A stretch of 64,000 bases of DNA, from the NCBI GenBank assembly GCA_016859345.1, contig CM029118.1, forward strand, positions 30,701,001-30,765,000, in the 5' to 3' direction. The position numbers were made by a program, and so were the translations under genes. The stretch is from Istiophorus platypterus (Eukaryota; Chordata; Actinopteri; Istiophoriformes; Istiophoridae). This document shows positions 26,001 to 38,049 of this stretch, piece by piece. The stretch's first letter is position 1. Each line of letters begins with the position of its first letter. The notes under the pieces are model-generated. The model was not told where the DNA came from. It worked only from the letters and a program-made list of their open reading frames with translations, and did not search any database.

Positions 26001-26069
26001 TAGATGGAGGACACTGATTCGCTGTGGCGACCCCTAAAGGGAAAAGCCGAAAGAAAAAGAAGAAAGAAG
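23033..26069 (+). mobile_element. RTE-type non-LTR retrotransposon, nearly full length
   Basis: The element begins near TAGCCGCAAGGGGACACAAG, has a short 5' region with GTGCCGGTCCCAAGCCCGGA and CAGGAAGGGCATCCG (a familiar opening of fish RTE elements), one long endonuclease/reverse transcriptase ORF, a very short 3' UTR (GTGGCGACCCCTAAAGGG) and a purine tail of GAA-type units ending at 26069. It lacks an ORF1 and a long 3' UTR, as is typical of RTE elements. It sits inside a TA tract, copies of which flank both ends. The reverse transcriptase part is open for over 500 codons, so insertion was probably recent. Exact RTE subfamily (RTE, RTE-X, BovB-like, Rex3-like) is not settled. Confidence 0.88.
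23328..26037 (+). pseudogene. RTE LINE endonuclease-reverse transcriptase, frameshifted
   Basis: I chose the ATG at 23328 because the endonuclease starts there (MRVGTLNVGTMTG); the frame is open upstream to at least 23067. Endonuclease motifs: CVQETRWKG, SGYAPQVG, GADFNGHVG, then STQIDYIL in the second frame. Reverse transcriptase motifs: FVDLEKAYDRVPR (from 25104), GLHQGSVLSPFLF, FADDIVI (from 25377) and FKYLGSTV. Damage: a one-base loss near 23815-23823 shifts the frame before MVVDFAKRMEM; an extra G in the run 24417-24420 shifts it back before LYVRLDSKEGE; and near 25953 a deletion plus frameshift removes the basic C-terminal region, with the normal end (RWRTLIRCGDP, stop 26035-26037) still readable in another frame. 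It cannot make the full protein, but the catalytic aspartates remain. Confidence 0.85.
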
Positions 26070-26090
26070 ATATATATATATATGTATATA
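26070..26090. repeat. (TA)n tract, probable right target-site copy
   Basis: ATATAT... ending TATGTATATA directly follows the LINE tail and matches the left flank apart from TA-number differences. Confidence 0.65.
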
Positions 26091-29000
26091 AGACTACTGA
26101 AGGCATGTCTGTTCAATGTATTCTCCAGTGACTTACTTCACTGTAGGTATTCGCATTCTGCCCCTATGGATTTAATTTTGATCCATATTGCTAGCACAAA
26201 CTATGCTCTAAAACTCAAGTAAAAGGAAGAATTATTTTCCCAGTGCCCTTGACAGGGGCCTGCATGTCTGCAAGAGAGTTTATATGAAGCTAATCCGCAT
26301 TAGTGTTCACTTGAAACCCTTATTTCCGGTTAAGACATCAGGAAAAGGTCCATATGGTCCAAAGTAAAATGAGAATGTTGAAACCAGGATTGTGGATTGG
26401 CACAAAAAGATTTTGGCTTTTGATTTTGATTCTGCCATTTGATTCTGTCAAGACCAGTCATCAGGTCTTCATATTCGTGACTGAGGTCCGGCTCACTTGT
26501 GACAAAAGTCCTCACCTCTGGAAGTTACTGACATGTAATCTGTCAGTAGTTACAATAAAAAAACAAGAATTTCATAATGGAATGTCACTTTAAGGAATAC
26601 AGTTTATACAGTTACAAGACTGAAGAACATTCTTTTCTCCCTTTTCTTGCAGTGTAGATATAAAACATGGATCTGCTGGACTCCTTTGACCTGTAAGTCT
26701 GTCTCATTCAAGGGCTGGCAGGTTGGACTTTGGACTCATTATAAACGATTAAACTCATTCCCTGGCTGATTGCAGCAGAGCCCTTGCTCTTTAAGACCTG
26801 GCCTTAAATTGCCATGACAACTGTAAAAACCTACTGTACCAAGCCTGATTGACAACACACTGCAACCTTCACAGCAGACAGCTCTTTATAATGCTTAGGA
26901 GAGTTGTGTCTACTGAGCACTGCCAATATGTTGAGTTGTGTGCATGTTTCCTTACCAGATTTCACATGGGACTTGTCAATGACATCATGTATAGCAACAG
27001 GACAAATAATAACAACATATAAAATATTTAATGGCTTTAGAGAGGAACTATATTGACTCACAGTGATGAAAGTGTCAAATAGTTACTTTATGCTGACTAA
27101 CATTTGAAAATTGATTCAATCTTCTCAGCACTTATTGTTTTTTTTTTTTGTTTTTGTTCTGAGCATTGGTCAACAGACATTTTGCCCTCCTGTTGGTGAT
27201 CCGGAAAGTGACACTCACTGTACAGTTTTACTGAGGTCTATGGAGAACAGTCTTTTTTGCTTAGGGAAAGTTCCTGACTGATTAAAATTGCAGAGAAATA
27301 TTTAAGTGGCAGCATTGCTAAAAGCTGGCCGAATTGTGCTAAGGAAAGTTGCATCAGTGCCTCTGTTCTTATCTCTTAGCATAAGGTACATTGGACAATC
27401 CTTAATGTAAGAAGGGAAATAATGCCGTCCCACAGTTCCTTGCAGCATCAACATTTAAATCATTCAACATCAATAACACTAATTCTCCTTCATACTTTTC
27501 CCATTGACGTGAAGGATGAGTGATTAGAATTTTTTTTTTTTGTAATTCTCGACTGCAGCCCAAGATATTAGCATCAGATACCTCAAGTCCTGTAATTTGT
27601 GAGAACTGTTGGACCACCGTTGGTAGCTACTTATCACCTCTGACCAGGAAGACCACACAAATACTCTGACCCAGTCATTTGGCGATAATTATTTGGTCCC
27701 TTATAAAGTCACTAATTTCTCCCACATCCAACATGTTGAATATAAGAAATGACTGTTCACATCCCACTGTCCATATCCCAGACCTTGACATGCGTCATTG
27801 TCGCTTCATCTCTGGGTTGTCATACTGTATAGTTCATTATGTTTGCTGAACATACTTTTTTTCAATGTTTTGAACTGAGAATGTAAGACTGTTCTCATCA
27901 GAAAAACCACAGCATTGGTCATTTGGTCATATTCCTAAAATGACATACTGTGTGTACTGTCTAACACATAATGACTGTTGCCTCTTAAAAGCAAAGTTGG
28001 ATTTAGTGTGGCGATAACACCACAGGCCCTTCCCACTACAAGAACTCACAACTTGTAACTCCCTGCGCTTCTGGGGCGAGTTACTGAACCTAAATTTTGA
28101 TGATTTGATGATTTTGTGATACTAAACACAAATTCCACATGCCCTTGGGGGGAAGGGAAGCTAGATGCTTTAGGCCTTCTATGTCAAATTCCTTTTAAGT
28201 TCACTTACACCAATCAGCCACAACATTAAAACCAAATTATTTCTGCTAAGGTCTCTGAGCATATGAGTTCCCTCATTGAGAGAGAATTGATATTATTGCT
28301 GCTTTAGATAACAAGACTTACATTAGACTCAAGTAGGATAGCACTGTGGAGTGCAATTACTGTACTGTTATGTTTGTTCCTCCACTAAATGCCTGTTAGA
28401 GCTACTTATCAGAGAAAAAATTAAAATAACATGTACATCTTTGATGCTCAGAGGCGCCAAAATAACGTTCTGCATCAGACTCATTCCTTAAACAAAATGG
28501 AATTGGATTGGTATACTTCCTCATTTTACAGCAAAGGGAAGTTCAGAATTATTATATAGACTGTCCTTACCATAAAATACTAGCACTGGTCATTTTTTAA
28601 AATGCCAAAAAAAAACATTCTCAAACTTTACAGCATCAGGATTCAGTTCCATTGGAGAATGCACTGCACTGGTCAATCAAACACTTGAATGCAAAATATC
28701 CATTATAAAATATTCTACAGTTTGACCAAATACTTCCATGATTTATTGCAAAATCATCAAGACAGCAATTTTTAGTATTTGATAAGCCTTAAAAACAACA
28801 AATATTCAATCAGAGACACATCAAGGAGGTGACCATTTATAGCAAATAGCTATACGGTAGATTTGGTAGAAAAGGCTCTGCTGTTTGAGCGATCTCTCAA
28901 TGAAACCAAGCAGTGATGTGGAGTCTGCTGAGCGAGTGAATCCCCTTACATGGACATGAATTCTAGATTTCCATACACACAACATATAATGTAAGGAGGA

Positions 29001-29634
29001 GGCTGATGCAGTGGAAGGAGATGCATTAGTAAACAGCACTGGTATGAGCATGATCGTAAGAGTACCAGTGAAGAAAAGTCAGGTTATAATGCCTGAAATA
29101 TACAGCTGAATTTATGTGATTATAGCTACACAGCTGTGAATGACCCAGTCATTGTAAAGTATACTGTAAACAGCTAAAGTCACTCAGCCAGTACAAGCAA
29201 GTACAACCTTAGTGCTCTGCCTGAACTAACGCTATGCTTAATTTACGGTGTAAGTAGCATGAGACTGTTACAGAATACTGTCACAAAACCTTGAGGAGAT
29301 AGTGAGATCCAGGAACGCTGCAACATCACTTCAATAATGTCAGCTGGGTCAAGAAAAAAGAGCAGCCAGACAGGTTGTAAACAGCAGTCTATCCATATTA
29401 TCTAAACCACTTCATTTGGAGGCAAAACTGAAAGTGAGTGCACCTAACATGCCATTTATAGCACTCTCATTGCGCTACAAAGCTGTGAAAACAACCTATA
29501 GTAAGTACAGTGGGCTAAACCTGGGCCCAAAAGTGGGTATGCAACTTATGATTGAGGTTTACATACCCCTGGAGGGGCCTACTATCCTCCAGGTAAGATT
29601 ATCTTACCAGATAGTATCCCTAGGATTAGACCAT
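26091..29634. other. Non-coding stretch
   Basis: No supported exon was seen. Poly-T runs occur at about 27139 and 27529. A 34-bp fragment of a fish repeat is at 28207-28240. Confidence 0.5.
28207..28240 (+). repeat. Fragment of a common fish repeat
   Basis: CACCAATCAGCCACAACATT followed by AAAACCA is a block I recognise from an abundant fish interspersed repeat; only this short part is present. Confidence 0.5.
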
Positions 29635-29664
29635 TGAATAGAATAGGATAGAATAGAATAGAAT
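29635..29664. repeat. (GAATA)n microsatellite
   Basis: Imperfect GAATA/GGATA units; no LINE body was recognised on either side. Confidence 0.85.
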
Positions 29665-29714
29665 GTTGGATGATTCTGCAGAGCACAATTCAACTGTAGT
29701 ACTAATGTTCAGAG

Positions 29715-29758
29715 CAGAAAAAGGCACACAATCCCCTACGATTGTGTGCCTTTTTCTG
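29715..29758. repeat. Perfect 19-bp inverted repeat with 6-base loop
   Basis: The arm CAGAAAAAGGCACACAATC (29715-29733) is mirrored exactly at 29740-29758 around CCCTAC. The RNA of either strand would fold as a simple stem of 19 pairs. There is no coding context. It could be a short foldback, part of an unknown element, or a recent palindromic rearrangement. Confidence 0.9.
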
Positions 29759-30200
29759 AAACAAGAGACCAGGGATTGCGTCCCGCTGCAGACCAACGGC
29801 TAAAGTTTTCTTTCCCATTAAAACCTCTGTGATTTTGGTATTGTCAGCGAACCCCATGAAAAGACCAAAATCGATGTGTTAGCCAGTCTCTCTATACTTC
29901 TGACTCCCTTACCTTTGGCCTGTTGGTTTCTTCCAAAAAAACAGAAAAAGTCTCAGTAATTTACTACAAAAGCTGTTCACTGTAGTTCTAGCAAATGTTT
30001 CTCAAACCGCAGGAAATAGTATAGAAAAAAATACTTTTCAAAAATGTTGGAATTAAGATTTTTTTAAAAAGCAACATAACAACCAGGGATTTAGCAGAGG
30101 GTAAAAATTATGGTTATGTTTTATGGGGGTTTTTTTGGACCATTTTTCCCCTCGGGCAAATTAGACACCTAAAACCCTTTTTAACTAAGATTTTTTCGAC

Positions 30201-30231
30201 TATCTATCAATCTATCAATCTATCTATCTAT
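30201..30231. repeat. (ATCT)n microsatellite
   Basis: TATCTATCAATCTATC units, slightly interrupted, abutting the Tc1-like copy. Confidence 0.85.
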
Positions 30232-30249
30232 AAGGGTTTTGCAAGAATT

Positions 30250-31400
30250 ATACATATACTGTTTAGGAATTATGGCCATTTTTATACATAGTCCCTCATT
30301 TTCAGGGACTCCCTCATTTTTGGGACAAACCAATAAATATAAGAATTATATTTAATTCTTGGATGAAAGTCCTTTGCAGTCATTCACTGCCTGAAGTCTG
30401 GAACACATTGACATCAACAAATGCTGAGTTCCTCCCTTTAGATCCTTTGCCAGGTCTTTACTGCAGCAACCTTCAGTTGCTGCTTTTTTGTGGGTTTTAC
30501 TGCCCCAGCTTTGTCCTCGGTTGTCGATAAGCATGCTCAATTAAGTTGAGTCCATGAGACTGAAGTGGTCTTTGAAGAATATTCCATTTTTTGCCTTGAG
30601 AAGTTCTTGAGTTGCTTCTGCAGTATGTTTTGGATCATTATCCCTCAGGCTTGCAACATTTGGCTGCATCTGAGCAGATAGTATAGCCTTATATGTGACA
30701 GAAATCATACTGCTGCTTCTATCAGCAGTCACATCTCCAATAAAGACCAGTGACTCAGTTCCACTGGCAGCCATACATGTCCATGCTATAACACTGCCTC
30801 CACTATGTCTGACAGATGATGTGATCGCTCTGGATCATGAGCCATTCTTTTCCTTCTCCCTACTCTTCTCTGCCCATCATGCCGGTACAAGTTCATCTTG
30901 ATCTGTCCAAAGAATCTTTATCCAGAATTTGGCAGCCTTCATGGAGGTGCCTCTTGACTGTAGACTTTGATAATGACACTGAAGAATATTTTTGACCTTA
31001 CTAGATATTGTGAAGAGGTTTTTCTTCAAAAAGCAAAGAACTCTGTGATCATCCACTTTAGTTGTCTTCTGTGGTCTTACAGGCCTTTTGGTCTTGCTGA
31101 GCTCACCAGTGCATTCCTTCTTTTTAAGAATGTAATTGTTGATTTGGCTACTCCTAAAGTTTCTGCCAGGTTTGTTTTGTTTTTCAGCCTAATGAAGGTC
31201 TCCTAATGAAGGTGTCTCCACTGACACCTATTTGGAACTCATATTAAAAGTTCCCATGAACAGCTACAAAATGCAGAGTTAAACCTTGGGATCCATCAGA
31301 CTTTTTATCTTCTTCATTTGTCATGATTTAACGAGGGCAAAGGCCAGACCTGGTCATGAAACTGATAAATTGTCAAATGTCCAATTACTTCTGAACAGTT
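30250..31400 (-). mobile_element. Tc1-like DNA transposon with decayed transposase
   Basis: Read on the minus strand, a decayed transposase runs from about 31250 to 30350. Recognisable parts are ILWTDQ near 30895-30915 (first catalytic Asp), DNDPKHTA followed by ATQELLKAK near 30595-30645 (second Asp), LNLIEHA in a shifted frame near 30535 (third acidic residue) and the C-terminal SRLQAVNDCKG near 30365-30400. Stops and frameshifts break it. The inner part of the end region (GGAATTATGGCCATTTTTATACA at about 30270, only the first bases considered) resembles 15880-15920, but the outer terminal repeats are missing on both sides. It is an inactive relic. Confidence 0.8.
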
Positions 31401-33726
31401 TCTTCTGAACATATATGCACATACTCGCATGAACACATAAAGTTCTAACCTAGATCTTCAGCTGCAGTGCTGCCAAAGCAAGCAAACAGGTAAGCCAGAG
31501 ATCTGCTCAGGTCTGCCTCATCGTGCTCTTTGCAGGCAGGTAGAGAAATGCACATATATGGCATATAGACATATATCACAAAAACTGTGAAAAATAGCAA
31601 GACACCATGAAGTATTCATTGGGCTACTGTGGAGTATAAAAATTGAGAAATAAAAAATCACTGGTGAAATCCTCTTACTGTTCTGCCATACATATTTATA
31701 CAATAAATCAAATAGGCAATTAGGCACTTTACATAAACATTAAAATTAATTTTCTGCTTATAAAGCAAAATTTAATTTTTGGTGTCTTGCAGGGAAGCAA
31801 GTCAAAATATGAACCAGCAATTTGAACCTGGGGTCAAATTTACATAATCATATTCTTTTGGAAAGGCAGTCCTTGTCTTCACAGCAGGATGAGGGTGACC
31901 ACCACCTCCTTCAGCCCGGGCATGGGGATGAATTGAGAACTGAGAATGCAGATGGATTTTAGGTTTTCTTAGAAGAGTTCCTGAACTGAGGGACTGGCTA
32001 ATATATTTTGTCATTCTCATATGAAGGCTCATCCACAAAAGGTAAACCTCTGACTCTTAGATAAACCACACCAGCTCATATGAGTAACATGAAGAGACTG
32101 TCAGAATTTTTAGTTGGAAACTGTTGAATGTTTTTATCATTGTTTACTTATTGTAAGACAACTTTAATTTCTCTTCAGCAGCAGTATGGGCTATTTGAAG
32201 TATCTAAATTAAAACTGATCAAACAAAGAAATAAAGTGAGAAACAATACACAATTTTCCATATAATTTACTGTAATGTATACATTTACTTTGCTTAAACC
32301 TAAATCTAAAAGGACAATTAGTTCCCTGTCTCTAAAAACTGAATTTACTGTTTTCACATTGAAAGGAGTTTGCACAGCTTCCTGCAGTATTATACATCCC
32401 TTAAAACTGAAGACAGTCAGTCCCAAATGCTACAAAATGTAAAGTCAATACTAGAGTCCCTCCGACCAACTAAGCCTCAGGAACCGATGTAAATGTGAAA
32501 GAATGCCCGTCATGACTGACATTAGCTCATGTCAGAAATAACAGGCTGCAGTCATTGTCCCACCCCCAGGCTGGGCAGTTGCTTGTTTGCCATTAGGGCA
32601 TGGATGATGTGTCTCCATCTACAAAAAGAAAAAGCTAATTTGTAACTCCTCATGAAAACAAAATTCTGCTTTATGTTTAGTTTTGGCAGGACTATGCTGC
32701 CCCCTGCTGGAGAACAATGAAAAGGAACACGCCTCTTCATTTTGTTTTTTGTGTTTTGTGCTGTGATTTATGTGTGATTTATGTGGCATGGAAAATCCAC
32801 GTCCCAATAAAAAAGCTATTCAGTCTGTTAACGATAAAACGTTGTTGATAAATAATTGTCCTTTTAATCTTTTCCCATTTACATGTGACATAAGTTGCTG
32901 AATAACCAAATCTAAGATGTGCATAATACAAATGCACTTCTCAAAATTATTGGCAATGTATAAGCTAAAAATATTTGAAATTAGACGTTTATATGTGCTA
33001 CTGTTAAAATCTCTGAACATTTACTTACACCACCGAAAAATCGTTATCTTTCATAGAATCAAGAAAATGTGTTTCGCTCTGAATATACAGTACGTTGATA
33101 AAATTCTAAATATGATTGTTCACTTGCAAGGAGATGGCTGGAAGAGATTTTGGTATATAATATAACAATAGCTATCTGCTGACCAAAAACCCTTAAGATA
33201 TAGAATAAATGTGTGATCTTAAATTATTTGAAAGAAAGACAAGTCCAGAAAATCTTGTTATCAGTTATCCATTTTCAATTAATAAACTCCATTTCTGGAT
33301 ATGGACATCCGAAAATTGCAGGTTTATAAAAGTAACAAGTCCAAATGTGACTTACATTAACCAGGATTCTGTGATGTTTATATTAGACATTAATAAGTGC
33401 TAAATAGAGGAATGTAAAATCAGACAGAAATAGGCCTAAAATAAACTACTGCAGAAAGGTCTTGATATACCATTGTACTATGCACACATGAGAAGGAAAT
33501 ACGTAATACAATGTGTATGTATTTCACTTTCTTTCCTTCATTTGATTTGTTTTAATTGATATATTTTAAAACTTCCCTACAGCTGCTTCAGTTTTTTGTG
33601 GTAATTTTTATGTTTTACTGCTTTAACATATTTTAATACATCTCGTTCTGGCTACACCTAAACATGCAAATGTCTGTGACTGAGTGCTGAGTTTACCCAT
33701 GGGTTGTTTATCTTTCAAAATGAACA
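31401..33726. other. Non-coding stretch
   Basis: AT-rich; nothing recognisable apart from short A/T runs. Confidence 0.5.
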
Positions 33727-34340
33727 GTTTCTATTGTGATATCATTGGGTTGTTTACAGGCGGTCTTGACAATTTAGCATCTTTGTCGCTAGATTTATAA
33801 AGTTTTCACCCCCTTTAGCAAGTTTTTTTCATTAGAGCAAAAAAAACAAACAAACAAAAAAAAACCTTAGCCATTATTGCCCAGTAAGCATGAGGTCTGT
33901 AGGCACATGTCTATAGCATCTCATTCAATGGGCCGCACTGCAGCTGCTATACGTGAATGAGGTTCTAAATTTCTCTCTGAGTGATCATTTTACAAGTAAA
34001 TATAACTGAAATCACAGCACAGCCAGTCTCTTTAAAATACATGCATGGTGATTTTATCAGACAAAGTTATGATTATAAAATCAGGATTTTAGCAGAAGAA
34101 CAGTTTGGAAATGGCTTGGAAGTGACTGCTGCTTAACATGTAGCCTTAATGGGCTGCTTTTCAGTCATGATTTTATATTGGTTCTGTTGTTTGAGAACAG
34201 AAACAGAAAAACATCTAAATGAGAACAGCTTTATTGGGAAGTCGTCTGTATTATAACATTATATATGAGCACAGAGAGTAGAAGAGAGGCACACGGATAA
34301 AAGGTGGTCCAGGCGCATACAAGGTTTGGACTTAGTCTGT
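33727..34340 (+). repeat. Unclassified dispersed repeat, copy 2 of 2
   Basis: It is homologous to 4224-4825 over its whole length in the same order. The best-conserved core is 34072-34134. This copy has an extra A/CAAA-rich run at 33838-33864 and an insertion around 34160-34195 relative to copy 1. There are no long ORFs. Confidence 0.75.
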
Positions 34341-36984
34341 TGTGCAAAATGCATAGCTTTTTACTTGCATGTATGTTGTGCTCCAATGGAAGAAAATGTG
34401 TTATATTTAGATTTATAGATGTATGTGAACATCTTTCAACACTAAGCTTTCCTACTTATCTACTAACACTAAGCTTATCTATCTCAATATGTCTATTTCA
34501 GAGCTGGTGCTCTACAGCTTCCTTGTATAATCTTCCTTGCATAAGGAAATTGTAACAAAGTCAGAGTCTTGGCAATGAGAATCTAAGAACTTGGAACAAA
34601 CATTCTGCTGCTCACAGCCAGGTGGAAGTGGCACGGTGAGCTGAAACTACACACAAACAGCTGACAAACTGAGAACAGAAGAAATTTTGCTGGAAAAGTC
34701 AGGGGCTTATGGAGGCATCCAGGATTAATTTCATTAATCAGAAGAATTTATGATATGCCCCGAGTCAAAACATCAAACTAAAGCAACTATGGAAAACATC
34801 TAACATGTCCTCCTCCTGTCAAGCTGCAAAGTTGGCTTTGCCTAAGGTGAGTACAACCAAATGCTGAGGTCTTTGAAGGAGCAATCAAGAGAGAAAGGAC
34901 TGAGATAAATTTTTAACTAATAGGAGAGACCCTCAAGCATCAAATTCACATTAAATTAGAGGACGAATGACTAAAGAAATAAAAAAAGATGGTTAGTGGT
35001 TCAGCACAAACTAGGTCAGCTATAATAAGCTTAAGTTTGGGGAATGTGAAAAGCCAACAACGAATTTCACCAGCAATATTCAGCCCAGCTGTAGACTTAA
35101 TAAATTATTTTGTTTCAACATCCAGAAATCTGTCTAGCTTGAAGTATTGAATATAGTGTGTAACGGTACGTTAGATGATGCACAATAAATGAGAAAGATG
35201 AGATACACTGAGCTAACAGCTAAAGGTGAATAATAAATCTGGAGAGCCAGGGCCTTCTCTGTGGATTCGGGGATGCAGTGGGTATTTATCTATATCTACC
35301 ACTAGTGGAGCTATTTAAAGTTCCAAGACAAACGTTCTCAAGCAGGTAATATTAATTGAAGGTTTGGGGAGGGTGATATCTCAACTCTAGATGAAAGTGA
35401 ATCACAAGTTTTTTTTCTTTCCCCTCATTTACTGTCATCTGTCTACTGCCAGCTATACACCGAAGGCATAAAAAGTCCCCAAAATAATAGAAGAAACAAA
35501 GAAGATAAAGAAAATTGAGCAGAAGTGGAGGCATCTAATTATATCATTGCAACATTTTCTTTAAATTAGTTTTTTACACATTATCTGCCCATGGTCACTA
35601 TGGAATTGGAAAACCAAACTATGGGTAAGGTTAATAACGTGAACTACATACAGGTTTGGCAAGGTAAAGGTTGTAGTTATTGAAATAAAGCAAAAAGTAA
35701 CTGCCAGTCTGTGCCAGCACACAAACCTTGGCCTTGTGGGATGTGCTACATGCCAGTCCACAAACCTCATATCTACACCCTTACATTACACCTCTCAACA
35801 TAAAGGGTAGACCACGTCCTGCATTCTCATTGAATGATGTTTGCTGCAAAATCAGACGATATGAACATATTTTTATTGGATACTGTACAGCATTAATTTC
35901 AGCTATTTCTATTTTCCAGTTTTTCTAATCTCTGTTAAGATACTGTTCTGAAACAATATGCTTATCCGGTCATGCAAGGCCCACACACATAAATGCAGCC
36001 TTTAAAAGTACCAACAGCTATTTACACTATCACAAAGCTGCAACCAGCTCCCCATATCTGTACGTCCTGTAAGAATGTATGCATACCACCCACACTGCTG
36101 CTGACACATCTCCCAGTTCCAAAATGTAGCTTCTCCAACAGTCATTGGAGAGCTTTGCATTAACGACAATTTTTGGCACTAAAATTAGCATCACACAGAG
36201 GGTATTTCTTCTTAACATGCCATTTCTTTATTTCCTTTTGCAAAGCATGGTTCAGATGTCAATAACCTGAGAAACAATAATTTTGCTCTTCATTTAATTA
36301 TATTTCATCTCCTAAGCAGTAAACAATCTGTTCATACCTGCTTGAGGAAATTAGCATGGGGCACTTGACTTTCTATATAAGTGTGTAAGAGAGACAGAGA
36401 GCGAAGGAAACATAGAAAGGCCTTTCAAAGCTTGAACCTCTCAAAGAAATGTAACAATGTTTGTCCATTAAGAAAAATAGATTTTAGAGAGCCAGACTTG
36501 AGCAATGATTCATCACAGATGCAGTCATTCATATTTGACATGCGCTCAATTAAACCAATAAGCAAATAGGGAGGCAAACAGTATAGTATAATAATAATAA
36601 CACTGAGACTTTACACTCTGAGCAACATAGTCAACAAGTCATCACATCAGAGTCTTGTGATGTAAAGCAATCTAAGAACAGCTGATGATATATGACTAGG
36701 AGCCGAAACGATCCAACAAATTTATCTTGGTCATCTAATGTTAAGGGCACTTATCGTGATTAAATTTGATGAATGACAGCTTCTCTCCACAAGTGTAAAA
36801 AAAATTAAAATTATGATAGATATTCTTAACAAGATTTTGATTTGAAAGACCATAAGAATAAACTTCTTATATATGTGTCTTAGTGAAAGGTTTCACCCAG
36901 TGCTTGGTTGATTTTAAGCTCTACTTTTATTATTATTCCTGGTAATATTTAGTTTAGGTGATCGAATATGAAGGTGTGCGGAGG
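34341..36984. other. Non-coding stretch
   Basis: No supported coding or repeat feature was recognised. Confidence 0.5.
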
Positions 36985-37990
36985 GGATCAGGAGGACAAG
37001 TGAGCTGGGAACGTAAAAATAGAGCTAGGGATCTCAGGCAAATGGCCCGGTGACTGTGCAGGGGCAGGAAGAGCAGGAGACCTCACACAGATTGCCTGGG
37101 GGTTCAACAGGGGCCAAGCAAGAGAAGTCAGGCGGGTGGTCCAAGGGCTGGACAGACAGGCGTAGCCACTCAGGCGGATGGCTTGAAGGCCAGGCAGGCA
37201 GACAAAGCTGTGCCGGAGGATGCTGGCAAAGACGGGGAAGGCAGGACCACCCTGCTGGGCACTGATGATGGCAGGATCCATCTGGAAGGCAGGTTGGAGG
37301 ATAGCAGGCCAGGGGCTAGCAGGGGCTCGCAGGCTGGAAGCTAATTTACTGGGAACAGGAGTTGAGGATTATCGTCTTTGTGAGTTCAGGCCCCACCCTC
37401 CTAAGGACTGTCAGAAACGTCAGGTTCTTGGACCATACCAAGAAAAGTGTCCTTAAACATGTCAACGTCCTGACATGTAAATGGCAAGCTGTGTCTCTCC
37501 TGGGTCCATGTTGGTCAGTTCATTCTATCACAGTATGCTGACTAACAGCAAATGCAGGAATTACTCAGGACCATAAAGAGAGTCTGATATAGTGAAGTAA
37601 CTTTTAATGTAAAATAACTTACATGCAGGCAGACAAACAGGCAGGTACAGGAAATGGGTAACAACAACCTTGTAACAGACACAAAGGAAAATAGTAGGGA
37701 ACAAAAGCAGATAAACTGACAAGGAGCTAGTAACAACAGTAGGTTAAAATACAGACTGGGGCGATGAGGTAACTAGGAATGGGTGTGTGAGTGAACAGGT
37801 AAGCACAGGTTATTGCAAATCTGAAACAGATGAACAGGTTTAGAGACAGGAGAAAAGCCCAAGGACCTTTGGTCATGTATGAAAATGGCATGGAGAAATT
37901 AAGGGGAGAACTGAAGGACTGGAGACAGCAGCCAAGGGCAACTGGTAAGCAGACTGTGACACCTTGTTGTGACTGCAGGCTAAGACAGTG
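36985..37990. other. G/A-rich island, probable unclassified repeat
   Basis: From about 36985 to 37400 the plus strand is unusually rich in G, with many GGCAGG, CAGGCAGG and GGCTGG units, in contrast to the AT-rich surroundings. From 37540 to 37990 it is purine-rich with repeated ACAGG-type units (GGCAGACAAACAGGCAGG). Neither reading direction gives a recognisable protein. It looks like transferred or repeat-derived sequence, possibly part of a retroelement, but I cannot name it. Confidence 0.4.
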
Positions 37991-38049
37991 CAAAATGATT
38001 GAGAAGGGCAGTGGAACAGAAAGGCTGAGTAAACTATATAGTGCAATGC

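Noticed and set aside
23222..26106. Many minus-strand open frames opposite the RTE LINE, up to about 190 codons
   Set aside because: They are antisense shadows of the purine-rich LINE ORF; their serine/proline/leucine-rich composition follows from that bias.
27402..27617. Minus-strand open frame starting MVQQFSQITGLEVSDA, faintly like a UBA domain exon
   Set aside because: The resemblance is confined to about 15 residues, the frame then passes through a poly-T run, and there is no matching splice acceptor and donor pair in phase.
29715..29758. Hairpin followed by T-rich arm as a bacterial-type terminator
   Set aside because: The context is vertebrate intergenic or intronic DNA; the T run is part of the stem, not a tail after it.
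30695..31206. Plus-strand open frames over the Tc1-like copy
   Set aside because: They are reverse-strand shadows; the transposase similarity is on the minus strand.
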